DNA of 64,000 nt. Origin: Sesamum alatum (lineage: Eukaryota > Streptophyta > Magnoliopsida > Lamiales > Pedaliaceae). Below, piece after piece: positions 1 through 10,889 of this stretch; within the stretch, counting starts at the first letter, position 1; every line of letters begins with the position of its first letter. Both the position numbers and the translations under genes were made by a program. The stretch covers positions 28,461,966 through 28,525,965 of the forward strand of contig JACGWO010000001.1 of the NCBI GenBank assembly GCA_034509735.1. The letters are read 5' to 3'. The notes beneath the pieces are model-generated. The model ran no database searches, was not told the origin of the DNA, and saw nothing but the letters and a program-made list of their open reading frames with translations.

Positions 1-308
1 AAGGGTGCAGAAATAATGGCAAGAACAAAGGCGGTAGCCGTCGGCCGACCGCACGCACACGATATACGGCCACGCACACACGCTAGCAAAGGAGCCCGCG
101 CGCACGCTCGGCCAGAGCACGACAGACAGAACGCAGCCTATCAGCCGTGCGCACAGGCGTGGGAGCCTGCACGCGGGGGCCCGGCCGACGCGCCCAGCGC
201 GTGCGATTGACAGGTGCCGCCACTCGGTCGCGCACATAGGGATTCATCCAGGCGCACGCGCAGATAAGGAAGCCTGCGCACGGCGACCGGCCAACACGAC
301 CAGCGCGC
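1..308. other. GC-rich unassigned segment, left flank of copia element 1
   Basis: Very GC- and CpG-rich DNA full of gcgcacgc-type words, unlike the AT-rich surroundings. One open frame of 64 codons exists but its composition looks random and no family is recognised. The same kind of sequence continues at 7171-7320 on the other side of the copia element, so the two were probably one piece. Similar GC-rich stretches lie in copia leaders at 4605-4740 and 59040-59750, so this may be the leader of an older copia copy. Confidence 0.5.
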
Positions 309-2468
309 TGAAAGAATCGGTACGGCCCGGGAACGCAGCGGAAGCGTAAAATAAACGAAATTTAAAACTATTTCAAAGGGGTGTTCCCTTTGAATTCTCG
401 GGCATTCAGTGTATTCAAAAGCATCATAACATAAAAAAAACCATGCTTGGAAATGTGGCTAGAGGAGGAAACGAAAAAGTGCAATAATTAAAATAGAAAT
501 ATACCTTTTTTGTTTCACATGTACAACGGCAATAAGCTTTGATTCTCTTTTCATTCCTTTTTCATTCACCTTAGGATTCAAATTAGAACCCCTCTAATTT
601 GTCCACACCACAACAATGGAAGCAAATCTACATCTACTACTAGGTAGAAGCTAGATCAAGGAAGAAACGAAATATGTATTACACTATTGATTAGTGTATA
701 CGTATTTCTCATGTTCTCATCTTGAATCCAATTCAAAGAGAACTTAAAAATGGAGAAATATGCAGGAAAATTTCGTGGCTTGTGTGAGGAGAATCCATGT
801 CAGGGAGTTGAAAAGTGTATACATGTGTTGTGTAGTTGTAGGTAGTTTCCAAAACCACCTACCCACTAATGCACAACTTGTGCTCAACCTCCAACCATGT
901 TAGCACAATATGTGGACCACCTCATGGCAAGCCACATCATTGCTTACATGGAGGACTTTCAACTCCTCTTAAACTTGCATCAAACCTTTGAGCTTTGATT
1001 TCAAGTCATGAACCAATTTTGACCGGTCTTGATTTAATCCAATTAAATCAAGTGATCCAAGGATTTCAAATTAATTCAATTAATTTTAAACCTTATTGAA
1101 ATCCAAATGTTTATTTAATCCAATTAAATAAACATAAGCTCAAACACTAATCAATTGGTCCAATCAATTAATTAAACGAAACCCAATAAATTAATCTAAT
1201 TAATTTAAAAGTATTAAGCCGAAAATTAATTAATTCAATTAATTAATTCTTGGGCCATCCATCCAATGGATTTTCCCAATAAATGATCCAATTATTTATA
1301 TTCTCCTTGAATTAATTTAATCCAATTAAAATAATTCACTTCTTCAATAATTAATTCCACTACTTCCATAGTGATTTGTGTGTGACTCTTTAGGTTCACC
1401 CTCAGCTAGACTTGGGCTTGTGTCCAACACAATTGATTAATTAAATCTAATTTAATTAATTACTTTTGATTAACCATTAATCAGAAATGCCCGTTACCAT
1501 GGGTGGCCGTCTAGCAACGGTCCATGGCACTAGAGACTAGGTGAATATTGGTGTGAACATTTAGGCTCCAAATTCCATACAGGTACAGTCCTTCCGTCGA
1601 CCATTTCCCAGCCTTAGTCTAGGGCATGGATTTGGGTGTCGGTTCCCATCCTAGACTAGGCTACTATTCTACAAACTCGAGACGTGTTTACTCAATTGAT
1701 CGACCTAGGGAACCATTCCCTACTCGACCAATCGCTACGGCCGTACACTTAATGAGTCGAAACCATGTCAGAGCGCATCGGAGACGTAGCTGTCAAATAC
1801 TGACAGGGGACAGATTGTCTCTTGGAATCCACCGTCCTCACTACATACTCAGACTGCACTAGACAAGGCTTATAATGAACATATCGAACACACGGTCACC
1901 TCTCACCAGATCCAAGATACAACCTTCATATTCATGCGACTGTCATGATTCCTCAAGTCCGAAGACTAATCCCGTACTATCGGAGCTGGGAGTTCCAGTC
2001 ATACCGACCAAGCCTTGAAGGCTTCCATATGACGATTCCCGCGAGTCAGTTCAGTCAGTCGACTACCTTGCCAACTAACCCACTAAAATTGCATAGACGA
2101 CCTACGTCTGGCACCGATGAAATTCGACACTCACCCAGTGAATGCAATACTTAGTGCAAGTCTCTATAGGGCACTCGAGGCCCAGTCTCAAGGTCCTCGA
2201 CTTGGAACGTTTCAGACCGACCCTCAAGGAGTTGGTTTCAAAGCCGCCAACCTATGCGCAGCTCAACTCAATGGGTTTAACCAATCAGTCTGTGGGCATT
2301 TATTGTGACATTGAAACGGCATTCAATGGAAGTAGTAAGCACAACAAACATATTTTGCCAGTGATGAATACTTACTTTATCCATCAGTATAATATTACTT
2401 TCATAAAGATCAACAAATAGGTCCCAGTATAACCAATCTAATTGACTTTCTGGTCACCTATTCTAACA
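309..2468 (-). repeat. 3' LTR of copia element 1
   Basis: 2160-bp repeat matching 4982-7170, with several mismatches per 100 bases by eye. On the minus strand it begins TGTTAG and ends CTTTCA. It holds the block shared by other LTRs in the window (stem-loop at 1507-1520) and the motif tgactctttaggttcacc near 1383. Confidence 0.88.
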
Positions 2469-3730
2469 ATCTCCCACTTGACCACAAAGCCAATTACCCA
2501 TGTTGCTCAGAGCCTTCTGAGCATGAGCAATCTACGATACCGGCTCAGTCTCGTAGGTCTACTATATTTCTCTGCCGAAGTGACACGGTCCAACCGTGTC
2601 ACCTCTTCCTACCATTGCTGCCTGCAAATGGTGGTTGTCTAAGAATTTTTCGTGGATCTGTGATGAGATCTCAGGCCCAAAAGCTTTTGCTAAAGCCTAG
2701 TTGTTCGCCTCCAAGGCAACTACTGGCTCGGCCGTGCTAGGCACCACATCCATCCTATGGATACGGTTTTCAATCCAAACCATTTTCCAGAAACGACTTT
2801 CAAAGTCGTCATACATTTGACTTTCATGATGACATGTCATGGTATCTCGCTTGAAACCTTTCCAAGCCACGACACTCACCATTAAGTCCAAACGTGCATA
2901 CATCTTGAGACTAAACATTATTCACATGATTCTGAAAGCTAGTATCGCTATAGCCTTCCAGAATCAATCCTCCACAAAATGTGCATCAAGAACACTTCTT
3001 CAATCCTTATTCAGGAATTAATGATATTCTCAACAGTTGTCTACTACCTTCTCGGCACAAGCCCAATAATTGTTGTTATGCCCAACGCATACACAACATC
3101 AGGCCCAATGCACGAACAACATTTCCATGCTGCCTAAGGCAAAGACGTAGGGGATGTCAAACATCTAAGCTTTCTCATCAGTCTAGCATGACTAAGTCTT
3201 CAACAGCTTAACCCTGTATATAGTAATCAAATTCCTATCATGGAGAATTGCGTGAACAATGCTCGTGTTTCAGTGTTTCCTAACATCTTAAATTCATTCC
3301 AAATGAATAAGACGTTACACACTAAACACTTGGAACAAAACTATCCTCCCACTGACCCTAAAGTCTGTTACTGATCGATTCATACTCCGTATGAACTTGT
3401 CAAAATGAATATTCTAGTTATACAAAATTTCAAACCCAGTTTGAATTTTCATGACGGATCCAATAGCTCTAAGCCATTGATCCAAACTCGATGTCCAACA
3501 TCGCTTCTCCTTGTTTCTTTTGGATGATAATCTAATTGACCGGACAGGCCCAGAAACCTATACCTCTCAAGTCACTAAGGTATTCTGGTCATCCCTAGGA
3601 GGACTGGAATACAGTCAGTGGAACAACATAATTACAAATGTTGTTTGCATTATTCTTCATTAAACCTGCACAAATCAAACACCTAGTCTAATTCGTCTCC
3701 CACTAGTCCCTTGACGTATGTGGGACCATC
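2469..3730 (-). pseudogene. copia pol remnant: RNase H and decayed reverse transcriptase
   Basis: On the minus strand, 2918 down to about 2640 encodes a recognisable copia RNase H: the order VAWKGFKRDT, then a region like the TEAEY block, then VWIENRIHRMDVVPSTAEPV. Upstream (2920-3640) the same strand resembles the C-terminal part of reverse transcriptase but has many stops. From about 3640 to 3730 the text matches the integrase/linker part of the related element at 31300-31600, so most of pol is missing. Plus-strand frames here are chance. No function expected. Confidence 0.75.
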
Positions 3731-4142
3731 CCATCCAAACACATCATACATCAAATATTAAAACATACACTACATGCAACATAAGCCTAGCACGCCCCCG
3801 TTGGATGATCACAATCCCAATCCTATGTGATCCACTAAGCCCCCAGTGGATCTATGGTCAATCTAGGGTAGCCTACACTATTACAAAATTATAACCCATT
3901 ATCATTCTAATGGGCCTTGTAACGCCTCTTCATTCTTTTGGACTCTCCATCGTGGGCTCCGTCCAAAGGGCCTCTTCTTGGGCCTCCCTCACCATGGAAG
4001 TGCTTCCTTACAATTTATTACAAAAAATAAATCCTCACCAACCTAACTACACTCATTACAATTTTAAATAAGAAACCCTAACCAGAAGTTGGGGGGAGTA
4101 CAAAAGGAGGGAGAAAGCAAGCCTTATTATTTCCAGGCTAAA

Positions 4143-4184
<42 letters not shown>

Positions 4185-4981
4185 ATAAACAAAAGAGGCA
4201 CGCAGGGCTCACCCAACAAAAATAAAACCATACATAAGGGTCATGGGCTTTGTGATCATCCCCATTGTTTATCCAATAAACAATTAATAAACATTTATAT
4301 CAAATATACACATGCCCAACAAACAAATACATCCAATGCATTTATAAAAAATGATATCCAATATCATAAACAACAACATAATTATCTGTAGAAATATATA
4401 TATTAATAATGCAATTAAAAATGGATATCAAGTATCATACATCCAATGTTCCAAAAAAATATTTTTTTGTTTGGAAACAATTTTCAAATTAATCTAAGGC
4501 ACAATTTAATTTTGGAAAAATTCAATTTAACCAAAATTAAAATTAGCCAAAATTAATCATTTCAGAAAATATGCAGAAATATGGAAAATCCAATTTTTTG
4601 GGTAAAAACGGCCCAGCTGTTCGAAACCGGCCTGCCGGCAGCACTGCGGCCGCGAGCGCATGCCCGCGCGCAGCGCCAGCACGCGCGCGCCTGCCTGCGC
4701 GCCTGGCTTCCTGTCGGCCGGCAGTAACTGTGCTGCCGGTTTTTTCAACCCATTTTTTTTTTTTTAATTTCTGCATTAAAACTGAAACTAAAACATATGC
4801 ATTTACAGAAAATCAAATTTTCAAAAAATGCATGGATATCAAGAATTAAAAGCAAAATTAACACATATTTTTCAAAACACATAATCATGCTTAAAACCGT
4901 AAAACATGCTTTCCAAAAGCAAATTAAACATGTTGAACATGCTCATCATGTAAAAACATGTTATTCCTAAAACCAGCAGGC
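3731..4981 (-). other. Untranslated leader of copia element 1
   Basis: Non-coding DNA between the pol remnant and the 5' LTR. Its part at about 3770-4140 is the reverse complement of 26400-26880, which shows it is a copia leader shared with another copy. It contains a GA microsatellite (4147-4181) and a GC-rich island (4605-4740). No tRNA primer-binding site complementary to initiator Met tRNA is visible next to the LTR, so it seems lost. Confidence 0.6.
4147..4181. repeat. (GA)n microsatellite
   Basis: About 17 GA units in a row within the leader of copia element 1. An open frame across it encodes an Arg-Glu run, which is an artefact of the repeat. Confidence 0.9.
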
Positions 4982-7170
4982 TGAAAGAATCGGTACGACC
5001 CGAGAACGTGGCGGAAGCGTAAAATAAACGAAATTTAAAATGATTTCAAAGGGGTGTTCCCTTTGAATTCGCGGGTGTTCGGTGTATTCAAAAGCATCAT
5101 AACATAAAGAAAATCATGCTTGAACACGGGGCAAGAGGAGGAAACGAAAAAGTGCAGTAATTAAAATAGAAACATACCTTTTTCGTTTCATATGTACAAC
5201 GGCAACAAGCTTTGATTCTCTTTTCGTTCCTGTTCTGTTCACCTTAGGATTCAAATTAGAACCCCTCTAATTTGTCCACACCACAGCAATGGAAGCAAAT
5301 CTACATCTACTGCTAGGTAGAAGCTAGATCAAGGAAGAAACGAAATACGTATTACACTATTGATTAGTGTATACGTATTTCTCATGTTCTCATCTTGAAT
5401 CCAATTCAAAGATAACTCAAAAATGGAGAAAAATGCAGAAAAATTTCGTGGCTTGTGTGAGGAGAATCCAAGTTAGGGAGGGAGTTGAAAACTGTATACA
5501 TGTGTTGTGAAGTTGTAGGTAGTTTCCAAAACCACCTACACACTAATGCACAACTTGTGCTCAACCTCCAACCATGTTAGCACAATATGTGGACCACCTA
5601 GCGATCATGGCAAGCCACATCATTGCTTACATGGAGCCACATCATTGCTTACAAGGAGGACTTTCAACTGCTCTTAAACTTGCATCAAACTTTTTAGCTT
5701 TAATTTCAAGTCATGGACCGGTTTTCACCGGTCTTGATTTAATCCAATTAAAGGAAGTGATCCATGAATTTTAAATTAATCCAATTAATTTTAAACCTTA
5801 TTGAAATCCAAATGTTTATTTAATCCAATTAAATAAACATAAGCTCAAACATTAATCAATTGATCCAATCAATTAATTAAACGAAACCCAATAAATTAAT
5901 TCAATTAATTTAAAGGTATTAAGCCCAAAATTAATTAATTCTTGGGCCATCTATCAAACAGATTTTCCCAATAAATGATCCAATCATTTATATTCTCCTT
6001 GAATTAATTTAATCTAATTAAATTAATTCACTTCTTCCAGAATTAATTCCAAATTAATTCCACTACTTCCATAGTGATTTGTGTGTGACTCTTTAGGTTC
6101 ACCCTTAACTAGACTTAGGCTTATGTCCAACACAATTGATTAATTAAATCTAATTTAATTAATTATTTCTGATTAACCATTAATCAGAAATGCCCGTTAC
6201 CATGGGTGGCCGTCTAGCAACGGTCCATGGCACTAGAGACTAGGTGAATGTTGGCGTGAACATTTAGGCTCCGAATTCCATACAGGTACAGTCCTTCCGT
6301 CGACCGTCTCCCAACCTTAGTCTAGGGCATGGAATTGGGCGTCGGTTCCCATCCTTGACTAGGCAACTATGCTACAAACTCGAAACGCGTTTACTCTATT
6401 GATCGACCTAGGGAACCATTCCCTACTCAATCAATTGCTACGGCCTTAGACTTAATGAGTCGAAATCATCTCAGAGCGCATCGGAGACGTAGCTGTCAAA
6501 TACTGACAGGGGACAAATTCTCTCTTGGAATCCATCGTCCTCACTACATACTCCGACTGCACTGGACAAGGTTTATAATGAACATATCGAAGACACGATC
6601 ATCTCTTGCCAGATCCAAGATACAGCCTTCATATGCATGTGACTGTCATGATTCCTCAAGTCCGAGGACTAAGCTCGTACTATCGGAATCGAGAATTCCA
6701 GTCATAATGACCAAGCCTCCAAGGCTTTCATATGACGATTCCTGCTAGTCAATTCAGTCAGTCAACTACCTTGCCAACTAACCCACTAAAATTGTATAGA
6801 CGACCCACGTCTGGCACCGATGAAACTCGACACTCACCCAGTGAATGCAATACTTAGTGCAAGTCTCTATAGGCACTCGAGGCCCAGTCTCGAGGTCCTC
6901 GATTTGGAACGTTTCAGACCGACCCTCAAGGAGTTGGTTTCATACCCGCCATCCTATTGGCAGCTCAACTCAATGGGTTTAACCAATCAGTCTGTGGGCA
7001 TTTATTGTGACATTGAAACGACATTCAATGTAAGTAGTAAGCACAAGAAACACATTTTGTCAGTGATGAATACTTACTTTATCCATCAGTATAATATTAT
7101 TTTGATAAAGATCAGCAAATAGTTCCCAGAACAGCCAATCTAATTGATTTTCTGGTCAACTATTCTAACA
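4982..7170 (-). repeat. 5' LTR of copia element 1
   Basis: 2189-bp direct repeat of 309-2468 with the same ends. The stem-loop block lies at 6210-6223. A short duplication inside the repeat (agccacatcattgcttac, twice near 5614-5651) is not present in the left LTR, so it arose after insertion. Confidence 0.88.
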
Positions 7171-7320
7171 CACGCGCAGGCGACAGTCCATGCTGCCCAT
7201 GCGTACGCAGGGCCGTCAGGCACTGGGCGCTACGGGCATGCGCAGGCGCACAAGGATGAGCGCCCGCCTTCAAGTGGCCTGATGGCCTGGCCAGTGCACG
7301 TAGGCAGGTAGATCAGGTAG
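7171..7320. other. GC-rich unassigned segment, right flank of copia element 1
   Basis: GC-rich continuation of the DNA at 1-308 beyond copia element 1. No reading frame of note. It ends where LINE-like sequence begins. Confidence 0.45.
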
Positions 7321-7436
7321 TGTTACAAAACCGTCCTCATAGTTAATCATTGGGGCTGTTGTGCTCTAAATTAGTCATGTCTGAAGTTGTTTTCTCTTGT
7401 TTTATCCCATCAACAGTTTCTGTAATATCTAGGGTG
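7321..7436 (-). pseudogene. LINE-1 ORF1 relic, distal piece
   Basis: If copia element 2 and one copy of its 5-bp duplication are removed, this stretch joins directly to 13094 onward. The minus-strand frame then runs on from the DUF4283-like ORF1 sequence. Taken alone it is too short to identify; the assignment rests on that join. Confidence 0.4.
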
Positions 7437-8570
7437 TGAATGAGAAGGGGATCTGCCCGGGAGTACAGTGGAAGTGAGTAATGCGTTATTTAAAAGACAT
7501 TATCAAAAACAATCCAAGGCGTGTAACTTTGGGTGCTCAACCAGGCGTTCGATAGTAGAATATGATAATAAATAACAACATATTATATAGAGCACATAGG
7601 TACTAAACGAAAGAAACTACAAGAATATAAAATTGAAGGTTACCTTTGTAGTTTTCTAGTGCACGACTACGAGCGTTGTTCCACGGCCGAAAACGTTCAC
7701 TAAAGTTCAAAACTATGAACTCTCTAACATAGTCCACATCACACCAGGAGAGATCTCGTTTTTCTTGCTAGAGAAAAATGGATCTACAGGATGAGATCGA
7801 AGAAGGGATCACACTATCAAATTAGTATTCCTTCTTGATCTTGATTTGTACTTCAATCCATCCTAGATCAATGAAGCAACAAAGAGGATCTAGAGAGTAG
7901 AGAAAGGGGCCGAAAATAGCTTTAGAGAGAGTGTTGAGAGTGTTCTTCTTTTTCCTAAAAAAAGATGAATAAGAAATCTCTTGTCTTTGATGATAGTGTA
8001 TACACATATATATACTTTATTAATGTTATTATTGGAATGTGTCTAGATTCATCCAAGGATGCCTAGATACATTTTAATCAATCCCATTAATCTTCAATCA
8101 AGCCTACCATTTCATAAGATATTGATTTAATCATACCCAGTGAAAGAGGCTTGATTAGAATTGATTTGTCTCTTTTGGAAAGAGACAAGTCAACTAGTCA
8201 TCAAAGGCCCTCATGGGCGATTTTAGTGCTTCCAAATGAAGCGAAATTCGGCCATTCCATTTTAGAAGATTCCCAACTCTTCTAATTCTAAAAGTGGAAT
8301 AAACATCTCTGTTGGGCCAAGATTTATTGGACCGAATTTTATTGTAATTCAATTACTATAAGCCCAAGAATTAAATCCTATTTAATTCATGGTCCAATTA
8401 AATAATTCCAATTAATCTTTTAATCTAATTAAAATATCCAAGCTTTGATTCTCTACTTAATCGATAAAATGAGGGCCCAATACAATATCGGTCTGTCCAT
8501 CCAATGTACAATCCCTTAAGTAATCCAATTACTTATCATCCTTTGAAATTGACCCCAAGTCAATTCCTTC
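7437..8570 (-). repeat. Truncated 3' LTR of copia element 2
   Basis: Matches 10890 to about 12035 of the right LTR. It stops within a region like accccaagtcaattcctt and is followed by RT sequence. The missing part would be about 1.05 kb including U3. Confidence 0.82.
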
Positions 8571-10888
8571 TGCCATATTTCATAGTTAGCCTTTGAAACC
8601 ATTGAGGAAGGCGGTTTTGACGTCCATCTGCCATATTTCATAGTTATACAATGCTTCTATGGCAAGCAGTCTCCGAAAGGACTTAGCCATTGCTATGGGC
8701 GAGTAGGTTCACTCAAAGTCGACCCCGAATGGTAGAGTGTAACCGTTTGCCACAAGCCTGGCTTTGAAGGTTGTAACCTCCCCGTCAGCTCCAAGCTTAC
8801 ATTTGTAGACCCATTTACACCCCACGGGTCCAAACCTGATTTGCACCCATCGAGTCCATTTCGGATTTCATGGCCTCATGTCACTTATCTGAGTCGATAT
8901 CTGACATCTCTTCTCCATATGTCTTTGGATCATTATCCAATTGACTGGTCAGGCCCAGAAATCCGTACCTATCAAGTGGTTGGGATACTCTAGCCGACCT
9001 ACGAAGGACTGGGACATTATTAGTGGAAACTACAAATTCAGATGTTGTTGTTGCTGTCTTATGGGACACCTCACTTGATTCCTCAAGGAGCACCTCATCG
9101 CGTCGACTATCCGATGAAAAATCCTTTTCCAAGAATATTGTGTTCCACGAGACAAAGATCTTTTGCTCGGAGGAATCATAGAAATAATATCCCGCAGTTT
9201 CTTTCGGATATCCGATGAACCTGCATTAAATGGACTTGGAGTCTAGTTTATCTCCCACTATTCTCTTGACGTATTTGGGGCTTCCCCACGCTTTCAAGTA
9301 CTTGTGGAGGCAGACTTGCCATGCCATATCTCATGTGGCGTCTGGATATCTTCTTAAATGGCACCATGTTCAAAAGTTTGGCAGCCGTCTCACGAGCGTA
9401 TCCTCAGAAGGACCAGAGGAATTCGGTAAAACTCATCATGGATCGGACCATGTCCAACAAGGTCCGATTCCTCCTTTCAGACACACCGTTCAACTGTGTT
9501 GTTCCAAGAGGAGTCCACTAAGAGAGAATTCCATAATCAATGTACTCACCACTTAAATACTCTCCACCTCGGTGCGACCGAATCGCTTTGATCTTGCAAC
9601 CGGTTTGGTTCTCAACTTCAAGTCTGTGTTCCTTAAACCTTTCCAAATGCTTCAGAGTTGTACCTCATCAGGTAAACATAACCATACTGTGTGATCATCA
9701 ATAAAGGTTATGAAGTATGAGTACCCACCTATTGCTTGAGTATTTAATGGTCCATAGACGTCTGTATGGATCAAATCTAAAGACCGTTGGCTGGCGTGCT
9801 TTGTCCAGGAAAAAGTGTCTTGGTTATATTTCCTTTCAGACAGGATTCATTAGTTGGTAGGTTGTCCAAATCGTCTATCTCTAGACTCTTTGAGTCCACC
9901 AACCTCCTTATCCTATCTTTATATGACCTAACCTTGCATGCCATATCTGTGCGTTATCTTGATTATCGTGTTTACGTTTGTCTTCGGCAGTCATAATCCA
10001 ATTAGACTGTTGAAGTATGTACAGACCGTTTACCAATGAACCAAGCAGATGAGACAGACCATCATTGATAATATAAAAGCCACTTTTATTGATGGTGAAA
10101 AAATAACCATTCTTGTCTAGAACGGGTATGGATCATACGGCTAGGTACATGCTAGGTACATAGAAACAATCGTTTAGTACTACCCTAACATGATGACTAA
10201 TAGTTAACTTTACTGATCATACGGCTTCCGCAGCAACGGCCTTGCCATTTCCTAGCCTCAGGATCATTTCATCCTTGGTTAGCCTTCTGCTTCTTTTACA
10301 ACATCTGCAAATCATTGCAGATGTGAGCACCACATCCTGTATCTAATACCTATGAAGTAGAATTAGTTATCATGTTTACTTCAACCACTAACATACCTGG
10401 ATTGGAGAGGAGTTGTGGGCACTCTCTCTTCCAATGCCCCTTTCCTTGCCAATGCATGCAGACATCATTTACCTTAGACCACTAAGAACCCCGAGCCTTT
10501 TCTTTCCCTTTGCCTATTCCCACTGGGGCAACAGGGGTGCTAGGAGTGCAAACAGTGGCTATAACTGCCTTCCCTTTTTCGTTCTTCCTCTTCCAACGTT
10601 CGGCCCTCTTGCCATTCGCCTTGGAGGTCAAAGCCTCTCCTATCAATACCGACGGCGCAGACTTGTGGGTCCTCGCCTCGTATTGGATCAATATGTTGAT
10701 CAAGTCATAAATGGTCTTCTCAAGTCCGTTCATGTTGTAGTTGACAACGAATGGGTCATAGGAGGGGGGAACCGACTGAAGGATCACTTGATACTCTGTA
10801 AACATGCTCATAAAGCCGTAAACACAAATAGAACATGCTAAGCACATATATCTACGACTCCTTAAATTGAACATGGCTTTGATACCAC
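8571..10888 (-). pseudogene. copia gag-pol remnant of element 2
   Basis: Read on the minus strand from 10870 to 8571: a late gag segment (VILQSVPPSYDPF at about 10800-10760, then a basic tail, 10482-10874 open), a zinc-knuckle-like region near 10430, pre-integrase and integrase (about 9950-9250; INT core words such as IHTDVYGPLN appear with stops between), a linker open from 9132 to 8881 (ends in YGFLGLTSQLDNDPKTYGEE), and the first RT motif, YEIWQMDVKTAFLNG, at about 8650-8585. Several stops and frameshifts. The leader and early gag are deleted between about 10800 and the primer site. Confidence 0.8.
10877..10888 (-). promoter_or_regulatory. Primer-binding site of copia element 2
   Basis: The minus strand reads TGGTATCAAAGC one base from the LTR end. 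This is one mismatch from the TGGTATCAGAGC site complementary to the 3' end of plant initiator Met tRNA, which primes copia reverse transcription. Confidence 0.85.
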
Positions 10889-10889
10889 T

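Larger units (their letters stand above)
309..7170 (-). mobile_element. Ty1/copia LTR retrotransposon, internally deleted (element 1)
   Basis: Two direct repeats of about 2.2 kb (309-2468 and 4982-7170) flank only 2.5 kb of internal DNA. Read on the minus strand, each repeat starts TGTTAGAATAGG and ends in CA, as LTRs do. The internal part next to the left repeat is the polypurine-type sequence (atctcccacttgacc on the plus strand), followed by copia RNase H and degraded reverse transcriptase. Integrase, protease and gag are missing. The flanks are cgcgc (304-308) and cacgc (7171-7175), a 5-bp duplication with one change that fits CpG decay. The element cannot move by itself. Confidence 0.88.

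Noticed and set aside
4543..4849. Ala/Arg-rich frames on both strands
   Set aside because: Produced by the GC-rich island in the copia leader; no family.
6455..7122. Frames of 97-100 codons, with parallel ones at 1626-2420
   Set aside because: They lie in the two LTRs of element 1, and the frames differ between the copies.
10413..10841. 142-codon plus-strand frame
   Set aside because: Antisense shadow of copia gag on the minus strand.
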